Part shown: in pieces, positions 45,897 to 54,414 of the stretch
How positions within the stretch are numbered: position 1 is the first letter of the stretch
Layout: each line of letters opens with the position of its first letter
DNA from: Nocardioides sp. SYSU D00038
GTDB lineage: Bacteria > Actinomycetota > Actinomycetes > Propionibacteriales > Nocardioidaceae
Assembly: GCF_016924665.1 (NCBI RefSeq)
Contig: NZ_JAFFJT010000023.1
Location: 1 to 64,000, forward strand
Reading direction: 5' to 3'
Length of the DNA stretch: 64,000 nt
The notes under the pieces: generated by a model
Seen by the model: the letters and a program-made list of their open reading frames with translations, nothing else
The model's database searches: none
What the model was told of the DNA's origin: nothing
Position numbers and translations under genes: made by a program

Positions 45897-46805
45897 TCAG
45901 AGGAGTCCCGACGCGACCAGGCCGGCGCGCAGGGCGGCGACCTCGTCGTCGTCGAGGGGCACCAGGGGTGCCCGGACGTTGCGGTTGTCGAGGACGCCCA
46001 GCAGCTCCAGGCCCGCCTTGGCGGTCGTGGCGCCGTAGTTGGCGGCCCCCATCACGGCGTCGATCGCCGGCAGCAGGCGGGTGAAGTGCTGGAGCGCGGC
46101 GACGTGGTCGCCGGACCAGAAGGCCTCACCGACGGCGCGCAGCTGGTCGCCGGCGACGTGACCGACCACGCTGACCCACCCGGCGGCGCCGTGGGCCAGC
46201 CAGGCGAGGTTGGCGACGTCGTCGCCGGAGTAGACGGCCAGCCCGAGCTCGCGCAGCCGGATGCCGCGGGCGAAGTCGCCCACCGCGTCCTTGACCGCGA
46301 CCACGGACTCCCACTGCGCGGCGACCTCGTAGGTCTCCATCGCGATGGTGGTGCCGGTGCGGCCCGGGACGTCGTAGAGCATCACCGGGACGTCGGTGGC
46401 CTCGACGACCTGCCGGAAGTGGTGGAGGACGCCGGCCTGCCCGGGCTTGTTGTAGTAGGGCGTGACCAGCAGCAGCCCGTCGGCGCCGATCTTCTCGGCC
46501 TGCCGGGCCAGCTCGACGGAGTGGGCGGTGGCGTTGGTGCCGACGCCGGCGACCACCACGGCGCGGTCACCGACGGCATCCTTGACCGCGGCCAGGATCT
46601 CGCCGTCCTCGGGCACCGTGGTGGTGGGCGCCTCGCCGGTGGTGCCGCTGACCACGACGCCGTCGTGACCGTGGTCGACCAGGTGGGCCGCGATCGCCGC
46701 CGTGCCCTCGAGGTCGACGGACCCGTCGTCCTGGAACGCGGTGGCCATCGCCGTGAGGAACCGGCCGAAGGGCGCCGCGGGCAGGGGGGTCGAGGTCATG
46801 GGCAT
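45897..46805 (-). CDS. dapA: 4-hydroxy-tetrahydrodipicolinate synthase
   Basis: A 302-residue DapA, which condenses pyruvate with aspartate semialdehyde in lysine/diaminopimelate synthesis. The Schiff-base lysine is K172 in 'VVAVKDAVGD', the tyrosine Y144 lies in 'LYDVPGRTG', and 'VSGTTGEAPT' binds the substrate carboxylate. It starts at ATG 46805 with GGGGAG ten bases upstream. An ATG two codons later (46799) sits seven bases after TAACCT and could serve a leaderless transcript. It is the fourth gene of the thyX-dfrA-LLM-dapA-rnj operon. Confidence 0.96.
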   Translation of the reverse strand: MPMTSTPLPAAPFGRFLTAMATAFQDDGSVDLEGTAAIAAHLVDHGHDGVVVSGTTGEAPTTTVPEDGEILAAVKDAVGDRAVVVAGVGTNATAHSVELARQAEKIGADGLLLVTPYYNKPGQAGVLHHFRQVVEATDVPVMLYDVPGRTGTTIAMETYEVAAQWESVVAVKDAVGDFARGIRLRELGLAVYSGDDVANLAWLAHGAAGWVSVVGHVAGDQLRAVGEAFWSGDHVAALQHFTRLLPAIDAVMGAANYGATTAKAGLELLGVLDNRNVRAPLVPLDDDEVAALRAGLVASGLL

Positions 46806-46841
46806 CAGGTTATCGCTCCCCCTGGTTGTTCTGCCCCACGC

Positions 46842-47759
46842 TCACACGCGCGGCATGACCTCGGCCGCGACCAGCCGCAGGTGGTCGAGGTCGGAGAGGT
46901 CGAGGGTCTGGAGGTAGAGCCGGGTCTGGCCGGACTCGGCGTAGCGGCCGATCTTGTCGACGACCTCCTCGACGGTGCCGGCCAGGCCGTTCTCGCGCAG
47001 CTCGGCGGGCTCGCGACCGATCGCGGCGGCGCGCCGCTCGACCTCGGCCTCGTCGGCGCCGACGCACAGCACCAGCGCGCTGGAGAAGATCATCGTCGCC
47101 GGGTCGCGGTCGATCGCCTCGCAGGCGGCGCGCACCCGGTCGTTCTGGGCCAGCCCCTCCTCGAACGGCGCGAACGGCAGGTTGAACTCGTCGGCGTAGC
47201 GCGCGGCCAGAGCCGGCGTGCGCTTCTTGCCGTGACCACCGATGAGCACCGGCGGCTTGTCCTGGGTCGGCTTGGGCAGCCCGGGCGAGTCGACCACCGA
47301 CTGCACCCGGCCCTCGTGGGTGAAGCCGCCCTCGGTGGCCCACAGCCCGGTGATGATCGCGAGCTGGTCCTCGAGCACGTCGAAGCGGGTGCGGGTGTCG
47401 GGGAACGGGATGCCGTACTTGGTGTGCTCGGCCTCGAACCAGCCGGCGCCGATGCCGAGCTCGACCCGGCCGCCGCTCATCTGGTCGACGCCGGCGACGG
47501 TGATCGCGAGCGGGCCGGGGTGGCGGAACGTCGCGCTGGTCATCATCGTGCCGAGCCGGATGGTGCTGGTCTCGCGGGCCAGGCCGGCCAGCGTGATCCA
47601 GGCGTCGGTGGGGCCGGGCAGCCCCTCGGTGCCCATCCCGAGGTAGTGGTCGGAGCGGAAGAACGCCCCGAACCCGAGTCGCTCGGCCTCGAGCGCTACC
47701 GCGAGCAGGTCGTCGTAGGTGGCCCCCTGCTGGGGCTCGGTGAACACGCGCAGCTCCAT
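46842..47759 (-). CDS. LLM-class F420-dependent oxidoreductase
   Basis: A 305-residue luciferase-like (beta/alpha)8 oxidoreductase, probably using coenzyme F420. Typical segments are 'GFGAFFRSDHYLGMG', 'TSTIRLGTMMTSATFRHPG', 'MSGGRVELGIGAGWFEAEH', and near the end 'YAESGQTRLYLQTLD'. The substrate is unknown; actinobacteria carry many paralogues. The gaps to dfrA (35 bases) and dapA (36 bases) are short, so it is in the same operon. Its place between a folate gene and a lysine gene is unexplained. Confidence 0.9.
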   Translation of the reverse strand: MELRVFTEPQQGATYDDLLAVALEAERLGFGAFFRSDHYLGMGTEGLPGPTDAWITLAGLARETSTIRLGTMMTSATFRHPGPLAITVAGVDQMSGGRVELGIGAGWFEAEHTKYGIPFPDTRTRFDVLEDQLAIITGLWATEGGFTHEGRVQSVVDSPGLPKPTQDKPPVLIGGHGKKRTPALAARYADEFNLPFAPFEEGLAQNDRVRAACEAIDRDPATMIFSSALVLCVGADEAEVERRAAAIGREPAELRENGLAGTVEEVVDKIGRYAESGQTRLYLQTLDLSDLDHLRLVAAEVMPRV

Positions 47760-47794
47760 GACCCCAGCCTCTCAGGTGGCTCCCCGGGGCCGGC

Positions 47795-48277
47795 TCAGCG
47801 GGGCGGGACCCGCTCCCACCACACCCGGTCGTAGCCGTCGAAGTGCTCGCGGTCGGCCTCGACCCACTCGCGGTCGGAGAACTCGGGGTAGAGCACGTCG
47901 CCCTCCGGCTCCAGCGGCACCATCGAGAGGATCTGCTCCTGGGCCAGCGGCAGCGCCTCGGCGTAGACCTGGGCGCCGCCGGCCACGACGATCTCGCCCT
48001 CGTGGGACGCCGCCTTGGCGCACGCCGACAGGAACGAGTGGGCCACCAGCACACCGTCGGCCGACCAGGACCGGTCGCGGGTCAGCACGATCGTGGTGCG
48101 GCCCGGCAGCGGCCGCCCGATCGACTCGTACGTCGTGCGCCCCATCACCAGGACGTGGCCCGTGGTGAGCGCCTTGAACTCCGCCTGCTCCCCCGGGATC
48201 CGCCACGGGATGTCGGCGCCGTTGCCGATGACCCGGTTGCGGGCGACCGCGGCGACCAGGATGATCCGCTTGCTCAA
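47795..48277 (-). CDS. dfrA: Dihydrofolate reductase
   Basis: A 160-residue DHFR with 'IILVAAVARNRVIGNGADIP', 'WRIPGEQAEFKALT', 'LVMGRTTYESIGRPLPGRT' and 'EIVVAGGAQVYAEALPLA'. It reduces dihydrofolate to tetrahydrofolate. The open frame extends 50 codons upstream into thyX, but the real start is probably the TTG at 48277, because 'LSKRIILVAAVARN' matches the family and it lies 16 bases past the thyX stop. Since ThyX itself produces tetrahydrofolate rather than dihydrofolate, the pairing is not strictly needed for thymidylate synthesis. Confidence 0.92.
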   Translation of the reverse strand: MSKRIILVAAVARNRVIGNGADIPWRIPGEQAEFKALTTGHVLVMGRTTYESIGRPLPGRTTIVLTRDRSWSADGVLVAHSFLSACAKAASHEGEIVVAGGAQVYAEALPLAQEQILSMVPLEPEGDVLYPEFSDREWVEADREHFDGYDRVWWERVPPR

Positions 48278-48293
48278 CGTCCCGGGCCAGGAG

Positions 48294-49193
48294 TTACTTG
48301 AACGTGACGGCAGTTTGAGCCGCCTCGACCTCAGTACGCAGGGATCGCCAGCCACGTAAATTCCCGACACGCGGTAGGTGAACTGTGCGCACAGTGTGCG
48401 AGGACCCAGAGATGTCCTGGAATTCAATATCGTGCTGCATCTGATTTTCGACCCATGGCGTCGCTACGTGCTCGAGCGGGGACCAGTGCGCAGGTCGAGC
48501 AGACACAAGCCGCTCATAGAGCAAGAAGTCTTTCTCAACGTCGCGACTCCCGTCCTGGGTCAGATACGACGTCCTGGCACAGCGGGCGGCACTGACCTTC
48601 ACTAGATCTAGGACGCTCAGGCCTGCGTCCCTGTCCTCAGCCCTGACATATGGCAGATGCCACTGACCCTCAACAAGGTCAGTTGGCGACGAGTTGTCGA
48701 GTTCCTTCCGCATTTGTTGCGCAACCACTCGGATCTCCGGTTGAGCCAAGTCGCTGTCTCGCTGGAGTAGGAAGTTCTCCCATGCCGTCGACGTCACCAC
48801 GACCGTGTGCCACATGAAAGGCTCGAGAAGCCGATTCGTAACCGATTTATGGACGCGAAGATCCTGCAGTTTCCTTACTGCTTCGATCGCCGCATCAGCC
48901 GCTGAGACCCATTCCTTCTCGGCACAAGTCATCGCGCTTGGCTCCAGCTCAGGGCCACCTTGCATGCCTGGTTTCTCGGTGGGCCACGAGAGAGGTATCG
49001 CGAGCCCGTCTTGCAACTTGCTCAGCTGCTTCGCGATTGGTATGGCTCGGCTGCTCGCTGAGTTCCGCGAGAACACGCGATGCGTATTGAACTCCGAGAG
49101 GACGAAGCGATGAAAGCGGACCTCCATTGAGGTCAGGCGCACTCCCTGCTCATTCCTACTGTCCGCGACGATGCGCGCGTACGGCTCTTCCAC
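48294..49193 (-). CDS. thyX: Flavin-dependent thymidylate synthase ThyX, phage-like variant
   Basis: A 299-residue FAD-dependent thymidylate synthase that makes dTMP from dUMP with methylenetetrahydrofolate and NADPH. The ThyX motif is 'HRVFSRNSASSRAIP' (38-52), a variant form; common actinobacterial ThyX is shorter (about 250 residues) and reads RHR-x2-S-F-NE. The dUMP-binding side appears as 'QWHLPYVRAED' and 'SAARCARTSYL'. The gene has visibly lower G+C (about 53% in a counted 60-base line) and AT-rich codons unlike every neighbour, indicating recent transfer, perhaps from a phage. The GTG start has GGAGGA five bases upstream. Confidence 0.92.
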   Translation of the reverse strand: MEEPYARIVADSRNEQGVRLTSMEVRFHRFVLSEFNTHRVFSRNSASSRAIPIAKQLSKLQDGLAIPLSWPTEKPGMQGGPELEPSAMTCAEKEWVSAADAAIEAVRKLQDLRVHKSVTNRLLEPFMWHTVVVTSTAWENFLLQRDSDLAQPEIRVVAQQMRKELDNSSPTDLVEGQWHLPYVRAEDRDAGLSVLDLVKVSAARCARTSYLTQDGSRDVEKDFLLYERLVSARPAHWSPLEHVATPWVENQMQHDIEFQDISGSSHTVRTVHLPRVGNLRGWRSLRTEVEAAQTAVTFK

Positions 49194-49367
49194 CTGCTCC
49201 TCCGAAGCGATACGAATCGAGTGACTGGAGTGGTCAGCGACCCGGGAAGGTTGACGGCCTGTCGCCGGGTCGCCTGGGGAAGTTGTGCTAGTCCCGAACC
49301 ATACAGACAGGTGTCCGAAGGCGGCGCAGGACGCGCACAGTGGCGTCGGATTGGTGTCGGATTTGTG

Positions 49368-50189
49368 TCAGAGGGCGATGGTGCCCGTGACCGTGCTCAG
49401 GGTGTGGCCACCCACCCACACCTGCGACCCCTCCAGCCCCACGTGCACCCGCCCGGCCCGGCCCAGCACGGTGCCCTGCGCGGCGACGTACGACGCCGGC
49501 AGCCGGTCACCGGCCAGCCACTGGCCCAGCCCGGCGTTGAGGCTGCCGGTGACGGGGTCCTCGGGGACGCCGTACTGGGGGCAGAACGCGCGGACCTCGA
49601 CGTCGGCGGCGCCGCCGTTGGTGTGAGGGCCGGCCACGCCGATCTTGAGGTCCCCGAACGCCGTCCAGTCCGGCTCGAGCGCCAGCACCGCATCGGCGTC
49701 GGCGAGCAGCACGCCGGTCCACCCCGGGCCGTTGTCGATCCAGGCGGTGTCGAGCAGCGCGGCGCGGTCGAGGCGCAGCGCGGCGGCGACCCGGTCGACG
49801 TCGGCGTCGTCGACGGGCCCGGAGCGCAGTAGCGGCGGGGCGGCGAACGCGAGCCGCGCCCCCCGGCGCACGGTCACCAGTCCGACGCCGCACTCCTGCA
49901 CGACGTCGTCGCCGCGGGGCGTGCCACCGGCCTCGAGCCAGGCGTGGGCGCTGCCGAGGGTGGGGTGCCCGGCGAACGGTAGCTCGCGGCCGGGCGTGAA
50001 GATCCGGAGTCGGTAGTCGGCGTCGGGGCTGGTGGGCGGCAGCACGAACGTGGTCTCGGAGAGGTTGGTCCAGCGCGCCACCGCGGCCATCTGCTCGTCG
50101 GTGAGGCCCTCGGCGTCGTGGACGACCGCGACCGGGTTGCCGAGCAGCGGCTCGGCGGAGAAGACGTCGACCTGGCGGAACGGGCGCAC
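49368..50189 (-). CDS. PhzF family isomerase/epimerase
   Basis: A 273-residue protein of the PhzF/diaminopimelate-epimerase fold. The catalytic glutamate is E45 in 'TNLSETTFVLPP'; 'FTPGRELPFAGHPTLGSAHA' and 'CPQYGVPEDPVTGSLNAGLG' are the second-domain landmarks. Most PhzF-like proteins have no known substrate and phenazine synthesis is not implied. It starts at GTG 50189, 14 bases after the stop of the small gene at 50204, in an operon with gcvT. The 174 bases between its stop and thyX hold no gene. Confidence 0.88.
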   Translation of the reverse strand: MRPFRQVDVFSAEPLLGNPVAVVHDAEGLTDEQMAAVARWTNLSETTFVLPPTSPDADYRLRIFTPGRELPFAGHPTLGSAHAWLEAGGTPRGDDVVQECGVGLVTVRRGARLAFAAPPLLRSGPVDDADVDRVAAALRLDRAALLDTAWIDNGPGWTGVLLADADAVLALEPDWTAFGDLKIGVAGPHTNGGAADVEVRAFCPQYGVPEDPVTGSLNAGLGQWLAGDRLPASYVAAQGTVLGRAGRVHVGLEGSQVWVGGHTLSTVTGTIAL

Positions 50190-50203
50190 GGGGCGGGGCC
50201 GGG

Positions 50204-50461
50204 TCAGGCCGAGAGCGACATCGGGCCGTAGACCCGGCGGTCGAGCTCGTGGAGGGTCACCGCGGCGACACCGGCCGCGGCGAGCTCGGCCCAGATCTCG
50301 CCCACCCACGACTCGGCGTCGGCCTGGCTGGCGAAGCGCTGGTCGGCGAGCTCGCCCTCGACCGCGACCTCGGCACCCGAGGCGTCCTCGAGCCGCCACC
50401 ACCACGGCCGCTCGGCGGCGGTGGGCTGGCGGAAGGTGGGGGGCTGGTCGGGGAGGTTCAC
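50204..50461 (-). CDS. Conserved hypothetical protein, 85 residues
   Basis: A small soluble protein with Trp-rich 'ERPWWWRLEDASGAEV', then 'QRFASQADAESWVGEIWAEL' and 'VTLHELDRRVYGPMSL'. It looks like a short alpha/beta domain seen in related actinobacteria; I know no function. It starts at GTG 50461, ten bases after the gcvT stop, and ends 14 bases before the PhzF-like gene, so the three form one operon. Confidence 0.75.
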   Translation of the reverse strand: MNLPDQPPTFRQPTAAERPWWWRLEDASGAEVAVEGELADQRFASQADAESWVGEIWAELAAAGVAAVTLHELDRRVYGPMSLSA

Positions 50462-50471
50462 ACCGGCGACC

Positions 50472-51572
50472 CTACGACTCGCGCACCGACGGGTCGACGA
50501 ACGGCGGGCGGGTGACCTGGAAGATCTCGCGGCGCCCGCGCACGTCGACGCCCACCTCGGCCTCGGGGTGGACTGTCGAGGCGAGCAGCGCCAGACCCAC
50601 GCCCTTCCTCAGCGTCGGGGAGAAGGTGCCGGAGGTGACCTCGCCCAGCACCACGTCGTGGGTGAGGCTGACCTGCATGTCGGGGCGCGGGATCGCGCGG
50701 CCGGTGGAGACGATGCCGTGCAGCAGCCGGCGCGGGCCCTCGGCCTTCTCGGCCAGCAGCCGCTCCCGACCCCAGAACTCCGGCTTCCGCCACCCGACCG
50801 CCCAGCCCAGCCGGGCCTCGTTGGGGGTGACGTCGAGGGAGATGTCCTGGCCGTGGAGGGGGTAGCCCATCTCGGTGCGCAGGGTGTCGCGTGCTCCGAG
50901 CCCGCAGGGCAGCAGCCCGTGCGGCTCCCCCGCGGCGACCAGCGCGTCCCACAGCCGCTCGGCGACCTCGTTGGCCGCGATCAGCTCGTAGCCGCGCTCG
51001 CCGGTGTAGCCGGTGCGGCACACCACCACGCCGACGCCGTCGTACTCCGCCTCGACGAACGACATGTAGCCGTGGCCCGCCGGCAGCCCGAGCGCCGTGA
51101 GCACCTCGTCGGAGCGCGGGCCCTGGACGGCCAGCACGACGTAGTCGGTGTGGTGGTCGTGGACCTCGACGCCCGCGGGGGCGTGCTCGGCCAGCCGCCG
51201 CACCACCTCGGCGGTGTTGGCGGCGTTGGGCACGAGCAGGATCCGCTCGTCGGTGTGGAGGTAGACGATGAGGTCGTCGACGATGCCGCCGCTCTCGTCG
51301 CAGCAGAGGGTGTACTGCGCCTGGCCGGGGGCGATCTTGGCCAGGTCGTTGGTGAGCGTGGCGTTGACGTACGCCGCCGCGCCGGGGCCCACCACGGTGG
51401 CCTTGCCGAGGTGGCTCACGTCGAAGATGCCGACCGCCTCGCGCACCGCGGTGTGCTCCTTGACCACACCGGTCGCGTACTCCAGCGGCATCGACCAGCC
51501 GCCGAACTCGCCGAACTTGGCCCCGAGCGCCTCGTGCCGGGCGTGCAGGGGCGAGAGCAGCAGATCCGCCAT
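50472..51572 (-). CDS. gcvT: Glycine cleavage system aminomethyltransferase (T protein)
   Basis: A 366-residue GcvT, which releases ammonia from the lipoylated H protein and makes methylenetetrahydrofolate. Landmarks are '[13 protein letters not shown]', '[15 protein letters not shown]', '[20 protein letters not shown]', '[12 protein letters not shown]' and '[20 protein letters not shown]', and near the end '[19 protein letters not shown]'. It starts at ATG 51572 ('[13 protein letters not shown]') and is divergent from pepA with a 65-base gap. No other gcv gene is in the window. No glycine riboswitch is evident in the short leader. Confidence 0.95.
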   Translation of the reverse strand: MADLLLSPLHARHEALGAKFGEFGGWSMPLEYATGVVKEHTAVREAVGIFDVSHLGKATVVGPGAAAYVNATLTNDLAKIAPGQAQYTLCCDESGGIVDDLIVYLHTDERILLVPNAANTAEVVRRLAEHAPAGVEVHDHHTDYVVLAVQGPRSDEVLTALGLPAGHGYMSFVEAEYDGVGVVVCRTGYTGERGYELIAANEVAERLWDALVAAGEPHGLLPCGLGARDTLRTEMGYPLHGQDISLDVTPNEARLGWAVGWRKPEFWGRERLLAEKAEGPRRLLHGIVSTGRAIPRPDMQVSLTHDVVLGEVTSGTFSPTLRKGVGLALLASTVHPEAEVGVDVRGRREIFQVTRPPFVDPSVRES

Positions 51573-51625
51573 GCGCGGGAACCTACCGCAGCAGGTGCTG
51601 CGCGGAGCGCACCGCACCCGGTGGA

Positions 51626-51631
51626 TATTCT
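51626..51631 (+). promoter_or_regulatory. putative leaderless -10 of pepA
   Basis: TATTCT, six bases, then GTG (51638). One of the clearest leaderless arrangements in the window. Confidence 0.5.
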
Positions 51632-51637
51632 TCGCCG

Positions 51638-53125
51638 GTGACGACGTACACGCTGCGCAGCGCGAGCCCGGCCCGGACCCGAGCGGAGGCCGTGGTCGTG
51701 GGCCTCGTCCAGACCCCGTCCGGGGTGGAGCTCGCCGCGGGCGCCGAGGAGGTCGGCAAGGCCTACGGCCGGACCCTGCGTCCGCTGCTCGCCACACTCG
51801 GCGCCAAGGGCAAGGCCGGCGAGGTCTACCGGGTGCCGACGTCGGGGACGCTGTCGTCGCCGCTGCTGGTGCTGGTGGGCCTGGGCGCGGAGGCGACGCC
51901 GACCGCGGTGCGCCGGGCCGCCGGGGTGGCGGGCCGTGCGGTCACCAACGCCGCCTCCGCCGCGGTCGCCCTGCCGGCCGACTCCCCCGCGCTGGTGCGG
52001 GCGGTGACCGAGGGCTGGGCGCTGGGCACCTACACCTTCACGACGTACAAGAAGGACGCCGCGAGCACGGCGGTCGGCGACCTGGTGGTGCTCAGCCCCG
52101 CGGCGCGACGCAAGGACGTCACCCGGGCCTTCGAGGAGGCGCAGGTCGTCGCCGAGGCGGTCGCCGCCACCCGCGACTGGGTCAACACCCCCGCCGGCGA
52201 CCTCACCCCGCCCGCGCTCGCCGACCAGGTGCGCGCCGCGGTGCGCAAGGCCTCCGGTCCGCTGGGCAAGGTGTCGGTGTCGGTGCTCGACGAGGCCCGG
52301 CTGGAGAAGCTCGGCTGCGGCGGGATCCTCGGCGTCGGCGGCGGCTCCGACGCTCCCCCGCGGCTGGTCGAGCTGACCTACGACCCGCCCGGCGCCACGA
52401 CCCACCTGGCGCTGGTGGGAAAGGGGATCACCTTCGACTCCGGCGGGCTCACGATCAAGCCGGCCGCGAGCATGAACGAGATGAAGAGCGACATGGCCGG
52501 CGCGGCCGCCGTCGTGCAGGCCACGATCGCGATCGCCCGGCTCGGGCTGCCGGTGAAGGTCTCCACCTTCGCCCCGCTCGCCGAGAACATGGTCTCCGGC
52601 CGGGCGATGCGCCCCGGCGACGTGCTGACGATCTACGGCGGCACGACCGTCGAGGTGCTCAACACCGACGCCGAGGGCCGGCTGGTGCTCGCCGACGCGC
52701 TGGTGCGCGCGACGGAGAAGTCGCCCGACCTCGTGGTCGACGTCGCCACCCTCACCGGCCACATGGTCGTCGCGCTGGGTGACCGGGTGGCCGGCGTGCT
52801 GGGCTCGCAGGAGGTCGTCGACCGGGTGCTCGCCGCCGCCGAGACCGCCGGCGAGGAGCACTGGCACATGCCGATCCCCGAGTCGATGGACGAGCGGATC
52901 CACAGCAGCAAGATCGCCGACCTCGCCCAGCACGACTGGGTGCGCTGGGGTGGCGGGCTGTTCGCGGCGGCGTTCCTGCGCGAGTTCACCGCCGGCCTCC
53001 CCTGGGCCCACATCGACATCGCCGGTCCGTCGTTCAACTCCGGCGGCCCGTGGGGTCACGTCACCTCCGGCGGCACCGGCGTCGCCGTCGCCACCCTCGT
53101 CGACCTGGCCCGGTCGTTGGCCTGA
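51638..53125 (+). CDS. pepA: Leucyl aminopeptidase
   Basis: A 495-residue M17 aminopeptidase, a two-metal enzyme that removes N-terminal residues from peptides. The catalytic signature '[14 protein letters not shown]' begins at residue 342; metal and catalytic lysine residues lie in '[16 protein letters not shown]' (K262 onward). '[15 protein letters not shown]' and the closing '[20 protein letters not shown]' are also intact. The first 150 residues are the typical N-terminal regulatory domain. The GTG at 51638 follows a leaderless -10. It ends 30 bases before a 60-base palindrome that may terminate it. Confidence 0.96.
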   Translation: MTTYTLRSASPARTRAEAVVVGLVQTPSGVELAAGAEEVGKAYGRTLRPLLATLGAKGKAGEVYRVPTSGTLSSPLLVLVGLGAEATPTAVRRAAGVAGRAVTNAASAAVALPADSPALVRAVTEGWALGTYTFTTYKKDAASTAVGDLVVLSPAARRKDVTRAFEEAQVVAEAVAATRDWVNTPAGDLTPPALADQVRAAVRKASGPLGKVSVSVLDEARLEKLGCGGILGVGGGSDAPPRLVELTYDPPGATTHLALVGKGITFDSGGLTIKPAASMNEMKSDMAGAAAVVQATIAIARLGLPVKVSTFAPLAENMVSGRAMRPGDVLTIYGGTTVEVLNTDAEGRLVLADALVRATEKSPDLVVDVATLTGHMVVALGDRVAGVLGSQEVVDRVLAAAETAGEEHWHMPIPESMDERIHSSKIADLAQHDWVRWGGGLFAAAFLREFTAGLPWAHIDIAGPSFNSGGPWGHVTSGGTGVAVATLVDLARSLA

Positions 53126-53155
53126 GGGGCCGGGTTCGGGTTCGCCAGGGCGCGG

Positions 53156-53215
53156 TAGTCCCTGACGAAATGGCCCCCTCCGGGGGCCCGGACCCGACCA
53201 TTTCGTCCGGGACTA
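53156..53215. repeat. 60-base palindromic element, copy 1
   Basis: An 18-base arm TAGTCCCTGACGAAATGG (53156-53173) is mirrored by CCATTTCGTCCGGGACTA (53198-53215) with one mismatch; the inner part is GC-rich. A related 60-base element lies at 54339-54398. It sits between the convergent pepA and nuclease-like genes and could be a bidirectional terminator, a REP-like repeat or an element end. Confidence 0.8.
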
Positions 53216-53230
53216 TCCCGACGAGGGCGC

Positions 53231-54274
53231 TCAGGCGGCGCGGTACCGCAGCAGCCGTTCGCGCTCCGGCTCGGAGAGGGCTCGCCGGGCGGCCACGGTG
53301 CTGGTGTCGATCCAGCCCGGCCCGGGGTCGAGGGTCCAGCGACGGCGGCGGAGCGGGATCTCCGCCGCGAGGCGGTACGCGGTCAGGAGCCGGTCGGCGA
53401 ACGCCGCGGGCCGGCGCAGGTCTCCGGCCATCCTCGTGACCGGCTCGAGCCCGTGGGCGCGGAACCGCGCTGCCCTGTCCACGTCCCGGAGCCGCTGCTC
53501 GCCCTCGAGGTGGACGGCGCCGTCGTACTCGCCGACCACGCCGGTGGCAGGATCGATGAGGTCGGGGGTCCCGATCAGCCGACCGTCCGGGTCGAGCACG
53601 GCCGCGTTGCACCGCAACCTCACACCGTCGACCAGGCGGCGCCAGTGCATGCGCATCAGGGTCTCCGGCGGCGACCATGAGTTCTCGTCAGCGAGGGTGA
53701 GGGCGAGGCGCATCCGCGGGATGCCGGTCCACCCGTTGTGTGCGGCCGCCCAGTCGCCGGCCTCGTCGAGAGAGACGAGATCGTCGTACGCCGCCATGTC
53801 GAGGGCGACGACCGCCAGCCAGTCGGTCGGGGCGTAGCGCATCTCGAAGGCCAGCGACCTGACCGGGGTCGTGATCGGCAGCTCGTTGTGGACGGTCAGG
53901 TCGGCGGGGTTGAGCCGCTCTTCGCTCACGATGAACCCGCAGCCCGGCTGGCTGCGTACGGCGTGCGACGGGGTGGCCAGCACGACGGGTGCGACCGGAC
54001 CCGGTCGTGACCAGGGGTGACCTGTGAACCACACCCCGCCCCACCACGCCAGGGCCGCCCAGCCGGTCACGCCGCCATAGCCCGGCAACACGGCGGCGGC
54101 CTCGACGATGCGCTGCTCCAGTCGTTCCCCGTCCACGTGGGACGGCACGTACAGGCCGTGGGAGCTGCGTCGCCAGGCACGCGAGCGCGCCTGACTCCGC
54201 GTCGGCCCGACGCGGCCGGAGGGGTCAACGCGCAGTGGTGCGACCGTCGTGCGCGGAGACCCTTCGAGTGCCAT
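53231..54274 (-). CDS. DUF559-like nuclease-fold protein with AbiEi-like N-terminal helix-turn-helix
   Basis: A 347-residue protein. The N-terminal part ('QARSRAWRRSSHGLYVPSHV', then 'GYGGVTGWAALAWWG') resembles the winged helix found in AbiEi-like antitoxins and related proteins common in high-GC actinobacteria. The C-terminal 110 residues look like a Vsr/DUF559 PD-(D/E)xK fold: 'GTPDLIDPATGVVGEYDGAV', then 'RDVDRAARFRAHGLEPV'. The role is unknown; DNA repair, defence or a solitary toxin-antitoxin relic are all possible. The ATG at 54274 has GGGGGA ten bases upstream; the open frame extends to 54316. The gene is flanked by two copies of a 60-base palindrome. Confidence 0.7.
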   Translation of the reverse strand: MALEGSPRTTVAPLRVDPSGRVGPTRSQARSRAWRRSSHGLYVPSHVDGERLEQRIVEAAAVLPGYGGVTGWAALAWWGGVWFTGHPWSRPGPVAPVVLATPSHAVRSQPGCGFIVSEERLNPADLTVHNELPITTPVRSLAFEMRYAPTDWLAVVALDMAAYDDLVSLDEAGDWAAAHNGWTGIPRMRLALTLADENSWSPPETLMRMHWRRLVDGVRLRCNAAVLDPDGRLIGTPDLIDPATGVVGEYDGAVHLEGEQRLRDVDRAARFRAHGLEPVTRMAGDLRRPAAFADRLLTAYRLAAEIPLRRRRWTLDPGPGWIDTSTVAARRALSEPERERLLRYRAA

Positions 54275-54338
54275 GACCGCAGCGTCCCCCGTCCGCGGCC
54301 AGCGCGCGGCGTTCATCCACAGGGCGCCGCGACCGGGA

Positions 54339-54398
54339 AAGTCCCGGACGAGATGGCCCCCTCAGACGGCCTCAACCCGGCCATTTCGTCAGGGACTA
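54339..54398. repeat. 60-base palindromic element, copy 2
   Basis: Arms AAGTCCCGGACGAGATGG (54339-54356) and CCATTTCGTCAGGGACTA (54381-54398), with the same total length and the same GGCCCCCTC beginning of the core as copy 1. It lies between the gene at 54415 (3' end) and the start of the nuclease-like gene. Confidence 0.8.
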
Positions 54399-54414
54399 CC
54401 GCGGCGAGGCGAGC

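Noticed and set aside
44745..47834. Open frame of 1029 codons opposite rnj, dapA and the LLM gene
   Set aside because: It spans three real genes and their gaps on the other strand; composition is typical of a shadow.
48294..49367. Prophage remnant around thyX
   Set aside because: Only thyX itself has low G+C; no integrase, structural gene or att-like repeat was seen, so transfer of a single gene is the simpler view.
49194..49367. RNA gene or riboswitch before thyX
   Set aside because: No stable fold or known aptamer pattern could be recognised in these 174 bases; nothing supportable was found.
49368..50189. Phenazine biosynthesis gene cluster
   Set aside because: A single PhzF-like protein with no other phz gene nearby; the family is wide and mostly unrelated to phenazines.
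53231..54274. Complete AbiE toxin-antitoxin system
   Set aside because: No AbiEii nucleotidyltransferase toxin gene next to it; only the N-terminal helix-turn-helix is AbiEi-like.
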